From Flavihumibacter fluvii (GTDB lineage: Bacteria > Bacteroidota > Bacteroidia > Chitinophagales > Chitinophagaceae), in assembly GCF_018595675.2 (NCBI RefSeq), contig NZ_CP092333.1, forward strand, positions 2,132,001-2,196,000: a DNA stretch of 64,000 nucleotides, in the 5' to 3' direction. This document shows positions 1 to 8,236 of this stretch, one piece after another. The notes below the pieces were generated by a model, which worked only from the letters and a program-made list of their open reading frames with translations, did no database searches and had not been told where the DNA came from. A program made the translations under genes and the position numbers. Each line of letters begins with the position of its first letter. Positions within the stretch are counted from its first letter, which is position 1.

Positions 1-280
1 TCAATCCCACAACAGCTCCCTTAATCAGTTCGCCATCGGTGATTTGCACAAAAGTCTGGTCGTACACTTTATCATACTTTGCTTTTTCTTCAGCATTGTA
101 TGCAGATACGTTCCGCTTGTCGATGCTCCAGTCGAAGTCATCGTGCGCAGTGGCTACTACAGGTTCAACTGCAGGGGCCTGCTCAGGTGCAGTGGTTGTC
201 GCTGTAGTTGCTTCTGCGGGTGCAGCAGCAGACTCCTGATCATCAGCGTTTAGTTGTTTTACAAAAAGATTTTGAAACAT
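1..280 (-). CDS. rpsA: 30S ribosomal protein S1, N-terminal part (cut by window edge)
   Basis: Only the first 93 codons are in the window; the gene runs leftward out of it. S1 binds mRNA on the small ribosomal subunit and helps initiation, which matters in a phylum that rarely uses Shine-Dalgarno pairing (known biology). The reverse complement starts MFQNLFVKQLNAD, continues through an Ala/Thr/Pro/Glu-rich linker to about residue 42, then reads DDFDWSIDKRNVSAYN and ends in DGELIKGAVVGL, the start of the first S1 RNA-binding domain. The DDFDWS..KR block after a low-complexity linker is the form I know from Bacteroidota S1. A good phylum-type promoter lies 30 bp upstream. The identification is firm; the rest of the protein cannot be assessed. 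Confidence 0.9.
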   Translation of the reverse strand, partial: MFQNLFVKQLNADDQESAAAPAEATTATTTAPEQAPAVEPVVATAHDDFDWSIDKRNVSAYNAEEKAKYDKVYDQTFVQITDGELIKGAVVGL

Positions 281-309
281 AATATTTCCCGATTGTTTAA
301 TTCGGGCTG

Positions 310-338
310 CAAAGATAAGTAAAATCGATAGCTGACAA
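310..338 (-). promoter_or_regulatory. Bacteroidota-type promoter of rpsA
   Basis: On the minus strand, TTG (338-336) and TATCTTTG (317-310) are separated by 18 bp, matching the phylum consensus of -33 TTG and -7 TAnnTTTG. Transcription would start near 305, giving a leader of about 25 nt before the rpsA ATG at 280. The spacing is slightly shorter than the usual 19-21 bp. Confidence 0.6.
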
Positions 339-420
339 GGTTTTCAGGGCAAAAATTCTGTTTAAAAACAGCTTGTCTGGATTTTCGAAACCTATTGAAA
401 TCCAACGCCTTATAAAATAC

Positions 421-1659
421 TCAGGAAGAAATGCCGGCAAGCCTTGAAATTTCCATAGCCGCCAAATAACCACTTGTCCAGGCATGCTGGAAATTGAATC
501 CGCCAGTAATCCCGTCTACATCCAGTATTTCACCTGCAAAAAAAAGGTGTGGGATCTTTCTGCTCATCATTGTATCTGGGTCAACTTCTGCCAGGTTAAT
601 ACCACCGGCTGTTACAAATTCCTCCTTAAAAGTTGTTTTTCCCTTTATTGAAAATGGGGCTGCACACAATTGTCGGATCAACAGGTTTTGGGATTTAGCC
701 GTTAAATCACTCCACCTTATATCCGGATGAATAGCTGATTCCTTCAGTAAAAATTCCCATAAACGCTGCGGCAGGTTAAAAGGATTACGGTTGATCATCT
801 TTTGTGCTGCTTTTTCGAAACGGTATTCCTGGAAATATGTCCGTAGGCTGTTGTCATTATAATTTGGTAACCAATTGATCAATATATCAAAGTTCCATTG
901 CTCTAATGAAAGCGCCCTGGCTCCCCAGGCGCTTAACCGAAGAATTGCCGGACCGCTAAATCCCCAGTGTGTAATTAGGACCGGGCCTCTTTCGCTTAAT
1001 TTCGATCCAACAATCTTTACCTGTGCATCCGGAACCGCGACCCCCATCAAAGCAGTAATGGGATTTGCAGTGACATTAAAAGTGAAAAGGGATGGAACAG
1101 GTTCAGCAAAACTATGTCCCAGACTGGCCAGCCAATTATACATGGAAGATTTTGGATAACCTCCGCAAGCTATACAAACATAATCTGCAGGTATATCTTG
1201 TGTGTTTGTATGCACAACCAATTGATTGTTAGCTGTGGTAATTTTTTTCACTTCCTGGTGCATCATAACCTGCACACCATAACGATTGGCTTCACGTCCC
1301 AAACAATCAACAATTGTTGCAGAATCATCAGTAACCGGAAACATCCGGCCATCAGCTTCCTGCTTAAGTGCCACTCCCCTTTCATCAAACCACTCAATAG
1401 TATTTTTAGGGGAGAAATGATGGAATGCCTTTTTTAAAAACCTTTCGCCACGTGGATACTTTTTAATTAACACCGGAATCTCAAAGCATGCGTGCGTTAC
1501 ATTGCATCTGCCACCACCGCTAATCCTGACTTTTGCCAACAACTTATTACTTTTTTCAAGTATAATCACTTTAAGTCCTGGTGTTTGCTTCGCAGCATTC
1601 ACTGCGCAGAAAAAACCCGCAGCTCCACCACCCACAACCACCAATATTTTGTTATGCAT
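421..1659 (-). CDS. BaiN/HI0933-family NAD(P)/FAD-dependent flavoprotein
   Basis: A 412-residue flavoprotein of the HI0933/YhiN/BaiN family. The N-terminus has the FAD-binding Rossmann motif VGGGAAGFFCA (about residues 9-19) with an acidic end of strand 2 (LEKS). The family signature KVRISGGGRCNVTHA is at about 43-57. A second dinucleotide-side motif, IACGGYPKSSMYNWLASLGH, is at about 163-182, and the C-terminus has the family ending FFAGEILDVDGITGGFNFQHAW. The length is normal for the family. Members are soluble flavoproteins; BaiN itself acts on bile-acid intermediates, but most homologues have no known substrate, so none is assigned here. A TACTTTTG -7-like element (1672-1665) lies only 6 bp before the ATG, so the mRNA may be nearly leaderless. 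Confidence 0.9.
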   Translation of the reverse strand: MHNKILVVVGGGAAGFFCAVNAAKQTPGLKVIILEKSNKLLAKVRISGGGRCNVTHACFEIPVLIKKYPRGERFLKKAFHHFSPKNTIEWFDERGVALKQEADGRMFPVTDDSATIVDCLGREANRYGVQVMMHQEVKKITTANNQLVVHTNTQDIPADYVCIACGGYPKSSMYNWLASLGHSFAEPVPSLFTFNVTANPITALMGVAVPDAQVKIVGSKLSERGPVLITHWGFSGPAILRLSAWGARALSLEQWNFDILINWLPNYNDNSLRTYFQEYRFEKAAQKMINRNPFNLPQRLWEFLLKESAIHPDIRWSDLTAKSQNLLIRQLCAAPFSIKGKTTFKEEFVTAGGINLAEVDPDTMMSRKIPHLFFAGEILDVDGITGGFNFQHAWTSGYLAAMEISRLAGISS

Positions 1660-1689
1660 GACTGCAAAAGTAATAGCTCTTGCAACATA

Positions 1690-2550
1690 TTAATCCCATT
1701 CAAAGCCCGGCAGGCAAAAAAATGTCAGGCGCCAATAACCATCCGTATTGCAATAGTAACACCTGAATTCTCCTTTCAGGTAGGCTGGTGCTCCTTTTTT
1801 TGGCAGGACCATGGTTTGTAAAATCCCCTCTGAAAAACCAAGGCCAACATTTCCTTCCTTCCATTCAAACTGGATATTAGTTATGTTGAACTCAAATAAT
1901 TGCATGGATTCATACCTGTCCGTTTCACGTTCAATTATCCTGATCATTTCTTCCTCTTGTATTACCCGGTCATCTGGTAGTACACCCACATAGTACAGCA
2001 GGTTATTGATATCCGCCCAATGCAGGTCACGCCATCCTTCAAGGAATTCAATGGTCAGTTGTTCAATCAGGGACTCATGTTTCGGATGAAAATTCTCGTA
2101 TACAAAAACACCAAGCATTCCAGGCATCCGGATATCTTCAATTTCTTCCTGGAATAATTCTTCTGTGATGAATGTATAGATGAGCAAAGGAGGATATTCA
2201 TACAATAGCACTAAAGACAAATCATGTGCTTCCATTAACTTCAACAATTTATCCAGTTCATCCTGAACCCTTTCATCAGTCAAAGTTTGCGCCGGAACAT
2301 AAGCTGGCCGCCCCAGCAGTTCATATACCGTGATCATTACGGCATTCTTTCCCATTTCTTCAAAAGCAAGGATATTCTCCAGGAATTCTTTTTCCAGGGA
2401 TGGCGGAATGTCCTGGGTTGAACCAAATACGGCGCCAAATTCCGCCTGCATTTTCAACTTCATTATATCATTTTCCAATTGCAGACTGGCCATCTCATCA
2501 TCATCGGCTTCGAACGCCCGATCGAAAAAAAAAGGATCTTCGGTTGACAT
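1690..2550 (-). CDS. Hypothetical acidic protein of unknown function
   Basis: A 286-residue, strongly acidic soluble protein. I do not recognise the family. There is no signal peptide or membrane segment. The N-terminal third (about 1-70) is rich in Glu, Asp and Met and predicts as helical (DDDEMASLQLENDIMKLKM). The middle alternates hydrophobic and acidic stretches (LSLVLLYEYPPLLIYTFITE). The C-terminus is beta-rich and contains a CYYC pair (EFRCYYCNTDGYWRLTFFC). The ATG at 2550 is the only reasonable start. It lies between the map terminator and the BaiN-like gene, all reading leftward, and codon use resembles its neighbours. It looks like a real gene on length and composition. A secretion- or nuclease-related role would be a guess. 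Confidence 0.75.
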   Translation of the reverse strand: MSTEDPFFFDRAFEADDDEMASLQLENDIMKLKMQAEFGAVFGSTQDIPPSLEKEFLENILAFEEMGKNAVMITVYELLGRPAYVPAQTLTDERVQDELDKLLKLMEAHDLSLVLLYEYPPLLIYTFITEELFQEEIEDIRMPGMLGVFVYENFHPKHESLIEQLTIEFLEGWRDLHWADINNLLYYVGVLPDDRVIQEEEMIRIIERETDRYESMQLFEFNITNIQFEWKEGNVGLGFSEGILQTMVLPKKGAPAYLKGEFRCYYCNTDGYWRLTFFCLPGFEWD

Positions 2551-2624
2551 ACAATGTATTTTTTAGTCAGGTAATAATTCCGGAAAACATCCCGGATAAC
2601 TTTACAAACCTGCAAAAAATAAAA

Positions 2625-2662
2625 AACCTGGTCAGGAGTGAAAACACCCATTTGACCAGGTT
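2625..2662 (-). terminator. Rho-independent terminator after map
   Basis: A perfect 10-bp stem (AACCTGGTCA with TGACCAGGTT) lies downstream of the map stop codon. Read on the minus strand it is followed by T6-A-T6. It would close the S10/spc/map transcript and separate it from the unknown gene starting at 2550. Confidence 0.75.
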
Positions 2663-2716
2663 GAAATAACCTTTCTCCGCCAGTTTAATTTACCTATTCA
2701 AAGGCAACCAACCGCC

Positions 2717-3520
2717 TCAATAATAGGTTGCATCAAGAGCCGGGTTTGCTTTTTCCGCAGCTTCAATATCATCAAAAGAGGACAATACATCGGCCTTACC
2801 CCTTCGGATACAAACTGTATGTTCGTAGTGCGCAGAAGGTTTGCCATCTTTTGTTTTAACTGTCCAGCCATCATCTTCATACCAGACTTCTTTCACGCCC
2901 ATATTGATCATTGGCTCAATGGCAATTACCAGTCCGTCATGCAATTTTGCACCACTTCCCCTTTTGCCATAGTTAGGCACTTGCGGATCTTCATGCAATT
3001 TTTTACCCAGGCCATGGCCTACCAATTCACGCACAACACCATATTTGTATTTCCTTTCTGCATAGTCCTGCACTGCGAATGAGATATCACCCACCCTGTT
3101 TCCAGCTACGGCTTTTTCTATTCCGAGGTATAAAGATTCCTTGGTCACGCGCATTAACTGCTTTACTTCATCGCTCACTTTGCCTATGGCAAATGTATAG
3201 GCGCTATCCCCATGAAATCCATTTTTGAATACGCCAACATCAACCGAAACAACATCACCGTCTTTCAGTGGTGTACTATTGGGAAAGCCGTGCACAACAG
3301 CGTCATTTACACTGATACAGCAAGTAAATGGAAAACCTTTATAGTTCTTGAAGGAAGGTGTAGCCTGGTGGTCGAGTATGAATTTTTCCGCCAATGCATC
3401 TACTTCAAGGGTCGTCATTCCAGGCTTAAGGTGGCGTGCCACTTCTGCCAGCGTTGCACTAACCAATAAAGCGCTTTCGCGCATTAATTCCACTTCTGCT
3501 GTTGTCTTATAATAAATCAT
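2717..3520 (-). CDS. map: Type I methionine aminopeptidase
   Basis: A 267-residue enzyme that removes the initiator methionine from new proteins in the cytoplasm. The metal ligands of the pita-bread fold can be placed: two Asp in VSVDVGVFKNGFHGDSA (about 90-106), His in ELVGHGLGKKLHEDP (about 164-178), Glu in IAIEPMINMG (about 199-208) and Glu in AHYEHTVCI (about 231-239). Length and domain order are standard. In many Bacteroidota map follows secY inside the spc operon, as here, but a terminator-like hairpin separates the two. The genes that normally follow (infA, rpsM and onward) are missing, and an unknown gene comes next. The ATG at 3520 begins MIYYKTTAEVELMRESALLV, the usual N-terminus of the family. 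Confidence 0.96.
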   Translation of the reverse strand: MIYYKTTAEVELMRESALLVSATLAEVARHLKPGMTTLEVDALAEKFILDHQATPSFKNYKGFPFTCCISVNDAVVHGFPNSTPLKDGDVVSVDVGVFKNGFHGDSAYTFAIGKVSDEVKQLMRVTKESLYLGIEKAVAGNRVGDISFAVQDYAERKYKYGVVRELVGHGLGKKLHEDPQVPNYGKRGSGAKLHDGLVIAIEPMINMGVKEVWYEDDGWTVKTKDGKPSAHYEHTVCIRRGKADVLSSFDDIEAAEKANPALDATYY

Positions 3521-3560
3521 GTGGCTTTTCTTTATAATTCCCGCATTTTCCTAAAAATAA

Positions 3561-3590
3561 ACCCGGCAAAGTTAGCCTTTTGCCGGGTTC
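3561..3590 (-). terminator. Terminator-like hairpin between secY and map
   Basis: A stem AACCCGGCAAA / TTTGCCGGGTT (11 bp, 8-nt loop) sits in the 91-bp gap between the secY stop and the map start. Minus-strand reading gives TTTATTTTT after the stem, so it may partly end transcription out of secY. The left arm also contains a TAACTTTG -7-like element (3575-3568) pointing to map, but I see no -33 partner at proper spacing. Confidence 0.6.
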
Positions 3591-3611
3591 TATAATTCTA
3601 TCAATATGTTA

Positions 3612-4946
3612 TTAAATCGGCGATGAACTTACAGCTTGCCGGCCCTGGATCCTACCGCTTTTCATTAAACCATCATACTGACGCATCAGTAACTGGGTTT
3701 CAATTTGCTGCAGGGTGTCCAGAATAACGCCTACCATAATCAGCAGGGATGTCCCACCAAAGAAGGAAGCAAAAGCCTGGGTAATGCCCAATCTTTGGGC
3801 AAATCCGGGAAGAATACCCACAACAGCCAACAATAACGCACCGGGCAAAGTAATTCTGTCCATAACAGCACCGATATAATCAGCTGTAGGCTGGCCAGGT
3901 TTAACTCCTGGAATGAAACCATTATTTCTCTTCAGGTCTTCGGCGATTTGCTTTGGATTAAAGATCAGTGCTGTATACAGGAAAGTAAATGCCACAACAA
4001 TTACAGCATAAATCACCATATGCCATTCATCCCGCGGATCTGAAAATATCCTGGCAATTCCTTTACCCGATTCAAAACTGGTATAAGAGAACAGGGTCGG
4101 AAGGAACATGATCGCCTGGGCAAAGATGATTGGCATTACACCGGCTCCATTCACTTTCAGGGGAAGGAACTGGCGGGCACCACCAAACTGCTTGTTACCA
4201 ATAATCTGCTTGGCGTATTGCACCGGGATCTTACGAACCCCCTGAACCAATACGATTAGGCCCATGATTATAGCTACTAAAACCGCGATTTCAATGATGA
4301 AGATGAGTAATCCCCCACCGCCACGGTTACTTTTAGCCGCCCATTCCTGGATGGAAGCCTGTGGCAGACGGGCAAGGATACCCACCATGATGATCAATGA
4401 TGTTCCGTTTCCAAGTCCCTTATCGGTGATCTTCTCACCTAACCACATAACGAACAAGGTTCCCGCTGTCAGTACAATGGTAGTAGAAACCCAGAAATAA
4501 GGGGCATAGGATTCAAGCAGCGCTGAATTGTTCACCTGGCGCAGGTAAGCTACATAAGCTCCGGCCTGCACAGCAGTAACCGCTACAGTGAGGTAACGGG
4601 TCCACTGGTTAATTTTTTTACGCCCGCTTTCACCTTCTTTCTGAACTTTCTGCATTTGTGGAACCAGGATGGTCATCAGTTGCATGAAAATGGAAGCAGA
4701 GATATAAGGCATGATACCAAGCGCAAAAATAGAAGCCTGGGAAAAGGCACCGCCGGCAAAGGCGTCAATCAGTCCTAGTGCACCTGATTTAGCACTGGCA
4801 AGGTCAATTTTGGTTGGATCGATACCGGGTAACACAATGTGCGCACCGATACGATAAATAAGAATAAGCAGCAGAGTAGTTATGATTTTACCTCTTAACT
4901 CTTCAATGCTCCATATATTCTTCAGCGTCTGAATTAATTTCTTCAC
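3612..4946 (-). CDS. secY: Protein translocase subunit SecY
   Basis: The 444-residue central channel of the Sec translocon, which moves unfolded proteins across or into the inner membrane with SecE, SecG and SecA. About ten membrane segments are visible, beginning with IITTLLLILIYRIGAHIVLPG. The conserved GIMPYISASIFMQLM segment (about 77-91) and the cytoplasmic loop region around KIPVQYAKQI are present, as is the C-terminal ALLLAVVGILPGFAQRLG region. The length is normal. It is the last gene of the spc cluster before map. The 76-bp gap from rplO carries a hairpin with a T-tract on the coding strand, so secY expression may be lowered relative to the ribosomal genes. Confidence 0.97.
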   Translation of the reverse strand: MKKLIQTLKNIWSIEELRGKIITTLLLILIYRIGAHIVLPGIDPTKIDLASAKSGALGLIDAFAGGAFSQASIFALGIMPYISASIFMQLMTILVPQMQKVQKEGESGRKKINQWTRYLTVAVTAVQAGAYVAYLRQVNNSALLESYAPYFWVSTTIVLTAGTLFVMWLGEKITDKGLGNGTSLIIMVGILARLPQASIQEWAAKSNRGGGGLLIFIIEIAVLVAIIMGLIVLVQGVRKIPVQYAKQIIGNKQFGGARQFLPLKVNGAGVMPIIFAQAIMFLPTLFSYTSFESGKGIARIFSDPRDEWHMVIYAVIVVAFTFLYTALIFNPKQIAEDLKRNNGFIPGVKPGQPTADYIGAVMDRITLPGALLLAVVGILPGFAQRLGITQAFASFFGGTSLLIMVGVILDTLQQIETQLLMRQYDGLMKSGRIQGRQAVSSSPI

Positions 4947-4975
4947 GGGTTTCTGAGATTTTAATTAGCCTCAAA

Positions 4976-5004
4976 TAAAAAAAGACGCATTTTCACAATG
5001 CGTC
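4976..5004 (-). terminator. Terminator-like hairpin between rplO and secY
   Basis: An 8-bp stem GACGCATT / AATGCGTC with a 5-nt loop is followed on the minus strand by T7-A-T3. It lies 19 bp after the rplO stop codon and inside the rplO-secY gap, where the operon is normally read through. It is a candidate attenuator that would set a lower secY level. Confidence 0.65.
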
Positions 5005-5022
5005 CGGCAAGATAAAGAAAAA

Positions 5023-5472
5023 TTACTTTACTATTTCAACAGTTCCCCCGGCTGCTTCGATGGCTGCTTTAGCCTTCGCGCTCACCGCATTCACCTTGAA
5101 AGTCAATTTTGTTTTGAGTTCTCCGTTACCCAGAATTTTCACGTTATCTGTCTGGCCAATCAATCCATTGATATAGAGTGTTTCCAGGCTAAATTCTGTG
5201 ATTGTATATTTTTCAGCAAGATGATCGATCTGGCCCAGGTTAAATACACTGTATTCCACCCTGTTGATATTATTGAATCCACGTTTAGGAACCCGACGCT
5301 GGATAGGCATCTGTCCACCTTCGTGTGCCCTTTTGCTTGAATAACCGGCACGGCTTTGTCCACCTTTATTACCTTTCGTAGCTGTACCACCCTTACCGGA
5401 TGCTTCACCACGGCCAAGACGTTTTTGTTTGTGTGTTGCGCCTTCTGAAGGCTTAAGATTGTGCAGTTTCAT
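5023..5472 (-). CDS. rplO: 50S ribosomal protein L15
   Basis: A 149-residue large-subunit protein that binds 23S rRNA late in assembly. The Gly/Lys/Arg-rich N-terminal extension (GEASGKGGTATKGNKGGQ) and the RRVPKRGFNN segment (about 59-68) that reaches into rRNA are typical. The C-terminal globular part has a normal length. It follows rpmD, as in nearly all spc operons, but with a wide 123-bp gap occupied by a heptamer-repeat hairpin. Confidence 0.97.
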   Translation of the reverse strand: MKLHNLKPSEGATHKQKRLGRGEASGKGGTATKGNKGGQSRAGYSSKRAHEGGQMPIQRRVPKRGFNNINRVEYSVFNLGQIDHLAEKYTITEFSLETLYINGLIGQTDNVKILGNGELKTKLTFKVNAVSAKAKAAIEAAGGTVEIVK

Positions 5473-5536
5473 GATTTCCTGATTTTTTACTTAACGGGGT
5501 ATCACCCCTCGCGTTTACAAAAAAAATAAGTAACTA

Positions 5537-5595
5537 GTGAATAGTGAATAGAAGGAAGTAATTGACTTCTTCACTATTCACCATTCACTATTCAC
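5537..5595. repeat. ATTCACY heptamer repeat hairpin, locus 1 (rpmD-rplO gap)
   Basis: The right arm (5571-5595) is an uninterrupted run of 7-mers of the form TTCACTA/TTCACCA, ending directly at the rpmD stop codon (5596-5598). The left arm (5537-5554) is the inverted copy GTGAATAGTGAATAGAAG, so the two arms can pair as a near-perfect hairpin of about 16 bp. The same repeat recurs after rpsC, pyrG and purL. Here it interrupts a ribosomal operon between rpmD and rplO. Confidence 0.85.
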
Positions 5596-5775
5596 TTAAA
5601 TATCTTCCACCTTCAAAAGGTGTTCTACTTTACGAACCATGCCGAGGATCTGCGGCGTAGCTTCAACTTCTTTAGAAGCATTCATCTTTTTCAGTCCAAG
5701 CGCAATCAGCGTTTGCTTCTGGCGCTCTGAACGGTCGATGCCGCTTTTAACCTGTGTGATCTTGATCTTTTTCAT
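5596..5775 (-). CDS. rpmD: 50S ribosomal protein L30
   Basis: A 59-residue protein that I translated directly from the reverse complement: it begins MKKIKITQVKSGIDRSERQK and ends VRKVEHLLKVEDI. The K-I-x-Q-V-K-S-x-I start, the LIALGL motif and the NxxxEVxxTPQILGMVRKV core are the L30 family pattern, and the length is standard for bacteria. It sits 20 bp downstream of rpsE. Its stop codon abuts the heptamer-repeat hairpin that fills the gap to rplO. Confidence 0.95.
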   Translation of the reverse strand: MKKIKITQVKSGIDRSERQKQTLIALGLKKMNASKEVEATPQILGMVRKVEHLLKVEDI

Positions 5776-5795
5776 CCGTATATCTTTTTAAAAGA

Positions 5796-6314
5796 TTAAC
5801 CATTAAATACTTTCTTCAGGCCAATAGTACGGGTCTTTGCAACCTGTATTGGCTCACGAAGGGTGGCAAGGGCTTTGAAGGTAGCTTTCACCACGTTATG
5901 CGGATTAGCAGAACCCAGGCTTTTAGCCAGTACGTCGGTGATACCTGCACTTTCCAAAACGGCGCGCATACTACCACCGGCTATTACACCGGTACCGTGC
6001 GCAGCTGGTTTGATCAGCACTTTAGCAGCGCCTTCCTTGGCAAGCTGATCATGCGGAATAGTGCCATGCATTACCGGAACCTTAATGAGATTTTTCTTCG
6101 CATCTTCAATCCCTTTGGTAATAGCTTCCTGCACTTCTTTAGCTTTACCCAGTCCATGTCCAACAACTCCGGCTTCATTACCAACAACAACCAGGGCAGA
6201 GAAGCTGAAAGCCCGACCACCTTTGGTCGTTTTCACCACACGGTTGATGGCAACCACCTTCTCCTTCAATTCCAGATCGCCTGCTTTAACCTTGTTTAAA
6301 ATTAACTTTGACAT
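5796..6314 (-). CDS. rpsE: 30S ribosomal protein S5
   Basis: A 172-residue small-subunit protein that contributes to translational accuracy and the mRNA entry site. The double-stranded-RNA-binding N-terminal domain ([20 protein letters not shown], about 16-35) and the C-terminal domain ([20 protein letters not shown], about 109-128) are complete. The [12 protein letters not shown] loop is present. Gene order rplR-rpsE-rpmD is conserved. The gap to rplR is 50 bp. Confidence 0.97.
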   Translation of the reverse strand: MSKLILNKVKAGDLELKEKVVAINRVVKTTKGGRAFSFSALVVVGNEAGVVGHGLGKAKEVQEAITKGIEDAKKNLIKVPVMHGTIPHDQLAKEGAAKVLIKPAAHGTGVIAGGSMRAVLESAGITDVLAKSLGSANPHNVVKATFKALATLREPIQVAKTRTIGLKKVFNG

Positions 6315-6364
6315 TTATTGCAGAAATTAAGTTATGTTATGATATATAGTAGTACTTAAATGGA

Positions 6365-6718
6365 TTAAAATTGAAGTCCGCCTTCACGTGCTCCATCAGC
6401 AACCGCTTTCACACGGCCATGATACAGGTTTCCGCCACGATCAAATACTACCTCTTTCAGACCCAGCTCACTGGCCTTGCGGGCAATTACCACACCCACC
6501 AGTTTGCCTTTTTCTGTTTTGGTTACTTTTTGCGCCTGGATATCCTTGTCACGGGTTGATGCTGCGGCCAAAGTAACGCCATTCTCATCATCAATCAGTT
6601 GAACATAAGTATCAGCATTGCTGCGGAAAACAGACAGACGGGGTTTCGCTGCTGAACCAGAAACTTTCTTCCGGATACGATACTTGATCTTCTGTCTTCT
6701 GATAGCTTTAGTTTCCAT
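6365..6718 (-). CDS. rplR: 50S ribosomal protein L18
   Basis: A 117-residue 5S rRNA-binding protein. The start is placed at [10 protein letters not shown] (6718) rather than the in-frame ATG three codons upstream, because the family normally opens with a short basic segment and 117 residues equals the usual length. The [19 protein letters not shown] core and the C-terminal [20 protein letters not shown] signature (about 91-110) are clear. It lies between rplF and rpsE in the conserved order. Confidence 0.96.
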   Translation of the reverse strand: METKAIRRQKIKYRIRKKVSGSAAKPRLSVFRSNADTYVQLIDDENGVTLAAASTRDKDIQAQKVTKTEKGKLVGVVIARKASELGLKEVVFDRGGNLYHGRVKAVADGAREGGLQF

Positions 6719-6766
6719 TATTATCAATTTTATGCTCCCGATACTGCCGGGAAAATTTAAGCTTTA

Positions 6767-7321
6767 TTATTTACCTGCTGACTTACCTGCTTTCTTACGT
6801 ACCACTTCACCTACGAAGCGAACACCTTTTCCTTTATATGGTTCAGGTTTACGTAAACCACGAATCTTTGCCGCTACCTGTCCAAGCAGTTGTTTATCAT
6901 TACATTCCAGGATGATCTTTGGGTTTTGCCCTTTTTCAGTCAGGGTAGCCACTTTCAGTTCACTGGGAATTTCAAAAATGATGTTGTGTGAATAACCCAA
7001 AGCAAGGTCCAGGGTATTACCTGTATTGGCGGCTTTAAAACCTACCCCTACCAGTTCAAGTTGTGCTTTGAACCCTTCAGTAACGCCCTTTACCTGGTTA
7101 GCAATCAGGGCGCGGTACAAACCGTGCATAGCGCGGTGGCGAATCTGGTCAGTCGGGCGACCAATCAGGACCTCACCATCTTTTACCTCAATAGTAATAT
7201 CGCGGTCAATTGATTCTTTCAATTCGCCTTTAGGCCCTTTAACAGTAACCACGTTATCTTTTCCAACAGTAACTGTAACGCCTGCCGGGATAACTACTGG
7301 TTTTTTTCCTATACGTGACAT
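6767..7321 (-). CDS. rplF: 50S ribosomal protein L6
   Basis: A 184-residue two-domain 23S rRNA-binding protein near the factor-binding site. It starts MSRIGKKPVVIPAGVTV and ends with the family signature region GLRKPEPYKGKGVRF (about 155-169) plus a basic tail. Both L6 domains are complete. The gene follows rpsH as usual, but the 155-bp gap between them carries two hairpins and a short shared repeat (see 7353-7467). Confidence 0.97.
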   Translation of the reverse strand: MSRIGKKPVVIPAGVTVTVGKDNVVTVKGPKGELKESIDRDITIEVKDGEVLIGRPTDQIRHRAMHGLYRALIANQVKGVTEGFKAQLELVGVGFKAANTGNTLDLALGYSHNIIFEIPSELKVATLTEKGQNPKIILECNDKQLLGQVAAKIRGLRKPEPYKGKGVRFVGEVVRKKAGKSAGK

Positions 7322-7352
7322 AATTTTTAGTTTTTTATGTTATTTCACTTTT

Positions 7353-7467
7353 GCGGGCATAGCCCGCAGAAGCTTTAGCGAAGGTGGGAGATCGGTCAGA
7401 CGGATATAGGACGCCTTAATGTATCTCCAACCAGTTTATATTTAAAGCGACATGCAAGCATGCCGCT
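7353..7467. repeat. Hairpin-rich spacer between rpsH and rplF
   Basis: The 155-bp spacer in the spc operon holds a perfect hairpin GCGGGC-ATA-GCCCGC (7353-7367) and a second near-perfect one (7446-7467, one mismatch) 9 bp after the rpsH stop. Between them is AGCTTTAGCGAAGGTG (7371-7386), a 16-mer found again with one change at 14882-14897 in the rplC-rpsJ spacer. No ORF is visible. It looks like a decayed intergenic repeat element. Confidence 0.6.
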
Positions 7468-7476
7468 TATACATCC

Positions 7477-7875
7477 TTAGTAAATATAGCAAAGCACCTC
7501 TCCGCCTACATTCTGTGCTTTTGCTTCTTTGTCTGTCATTACCCCTTTTGAGGTAGAAATGATCGCAACTCCTAGGCCATTCTTCACGCGTTTGAATTCC
7601 AGTGGCTTTGAATACTGGCGCAAACCGGGACGGCTAACTCTTTCCAGGCTATGGATAGCAGGTTGCTTGGTAGCAGGATCGTATTTCAGGGCGATCTTTA
7701 TAACGCCTTGTTTGTTATCATCCTCAAACTTGTACTTCAGGATATAGCCTTTCTCGTACAGAATTTCAGTGATACGCTTTTTCAGGTTGGAAGCAGGGAT
7801 TTCAACAATACGGTGACCAGCCATTTGTGCATTACGAACGCGGGTCAGAAAATCTGCTATAGGATCAGTAACCAT
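7477..7875 (-). CDS. rpsH: 30S ribosomal protein S8
   Basis: A 132-residue 16S rRNA-binding assembly protein; in E. coli S8 also represses the spc operon by binding its mRNA near rplE (known there, not shown here). It starts MVTDPIADFLTRVRNAQMAG, and the C-terminal GLGVAIISTSKGVMTDKEA signature (about 100-118) with the final GGEVLCYIY is complete. It lies 72 bp downstream of rpsN. Confidence 0.97.
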   Translation of the reverse strand: MVTDPIADFLTRVRNAQMAGHRIVEIPASNLKKRITEILYEKGYILKYKFEDDNKQGVIKIALKYDPATKQPAIHSLERVSRPGLRQYSKPLEFKRVKNGLGVAIISTSKGVMTDKEAKAQNVGGEVLCYIY

Positions 7876-7947
7876 TGTTATAAATGAGTTGTAGTTTGAA
7901 AATTGTTTTACAATGAGATATCCTATTCGATATCAGTACAGGGAAAA

Positions 7948-8217
7948 TTACCAGCTCGCTTTTGTGATGCCTGGAATCTTACCGTTCAGAGCCATTTCGC
8001 GGAACATTACCCTTGACAATCCAAAATACCTCATGTATCCTTTAGGACGTCCGGTTAACTGACAGCGATTTTTCAGCCTTACAGGAGAAGCATTGCGGGG
8101 CAGTGCATCCAGCGCCTGGTAATCACCGGCAGCTTTCAGGGCAGTACGCTTTTCAGCGAACTTTGCCACCATCGCTTCTCTTTTCCTTTGCCTGGCTTCT
8201 ATCGATTTTTTTGCCAT
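7948..8217 (-). CDS. rpsN: 30S ribosomal protein S14 (zinc-free type)
   Basis: An 89-residue protein of the 3' head domain of the 30S subunit. It has a single Cys ([20 protein letters not shown]) instead of the CxxC...CxxC of the short zinc-binding paralogue, so this is the zinc-independent form, and its 89 residues agree with the longer class. It starts [16 protein letters not shown] and sits 18 bp after rplE. No second S14 gene is visible in the window. Confidence 0.97.
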   Translation of the reverse strand: MAKKSIEARQRKREAMVAKFAEKRTALKAAGDYQALDALPRNASPVRLKNRCQLTGRPKGYMRYFGLSRVMFREMALNGKIPGITKASW

Positions 8218-8236
8218 CTTTCTGTTTATTTAAAAA

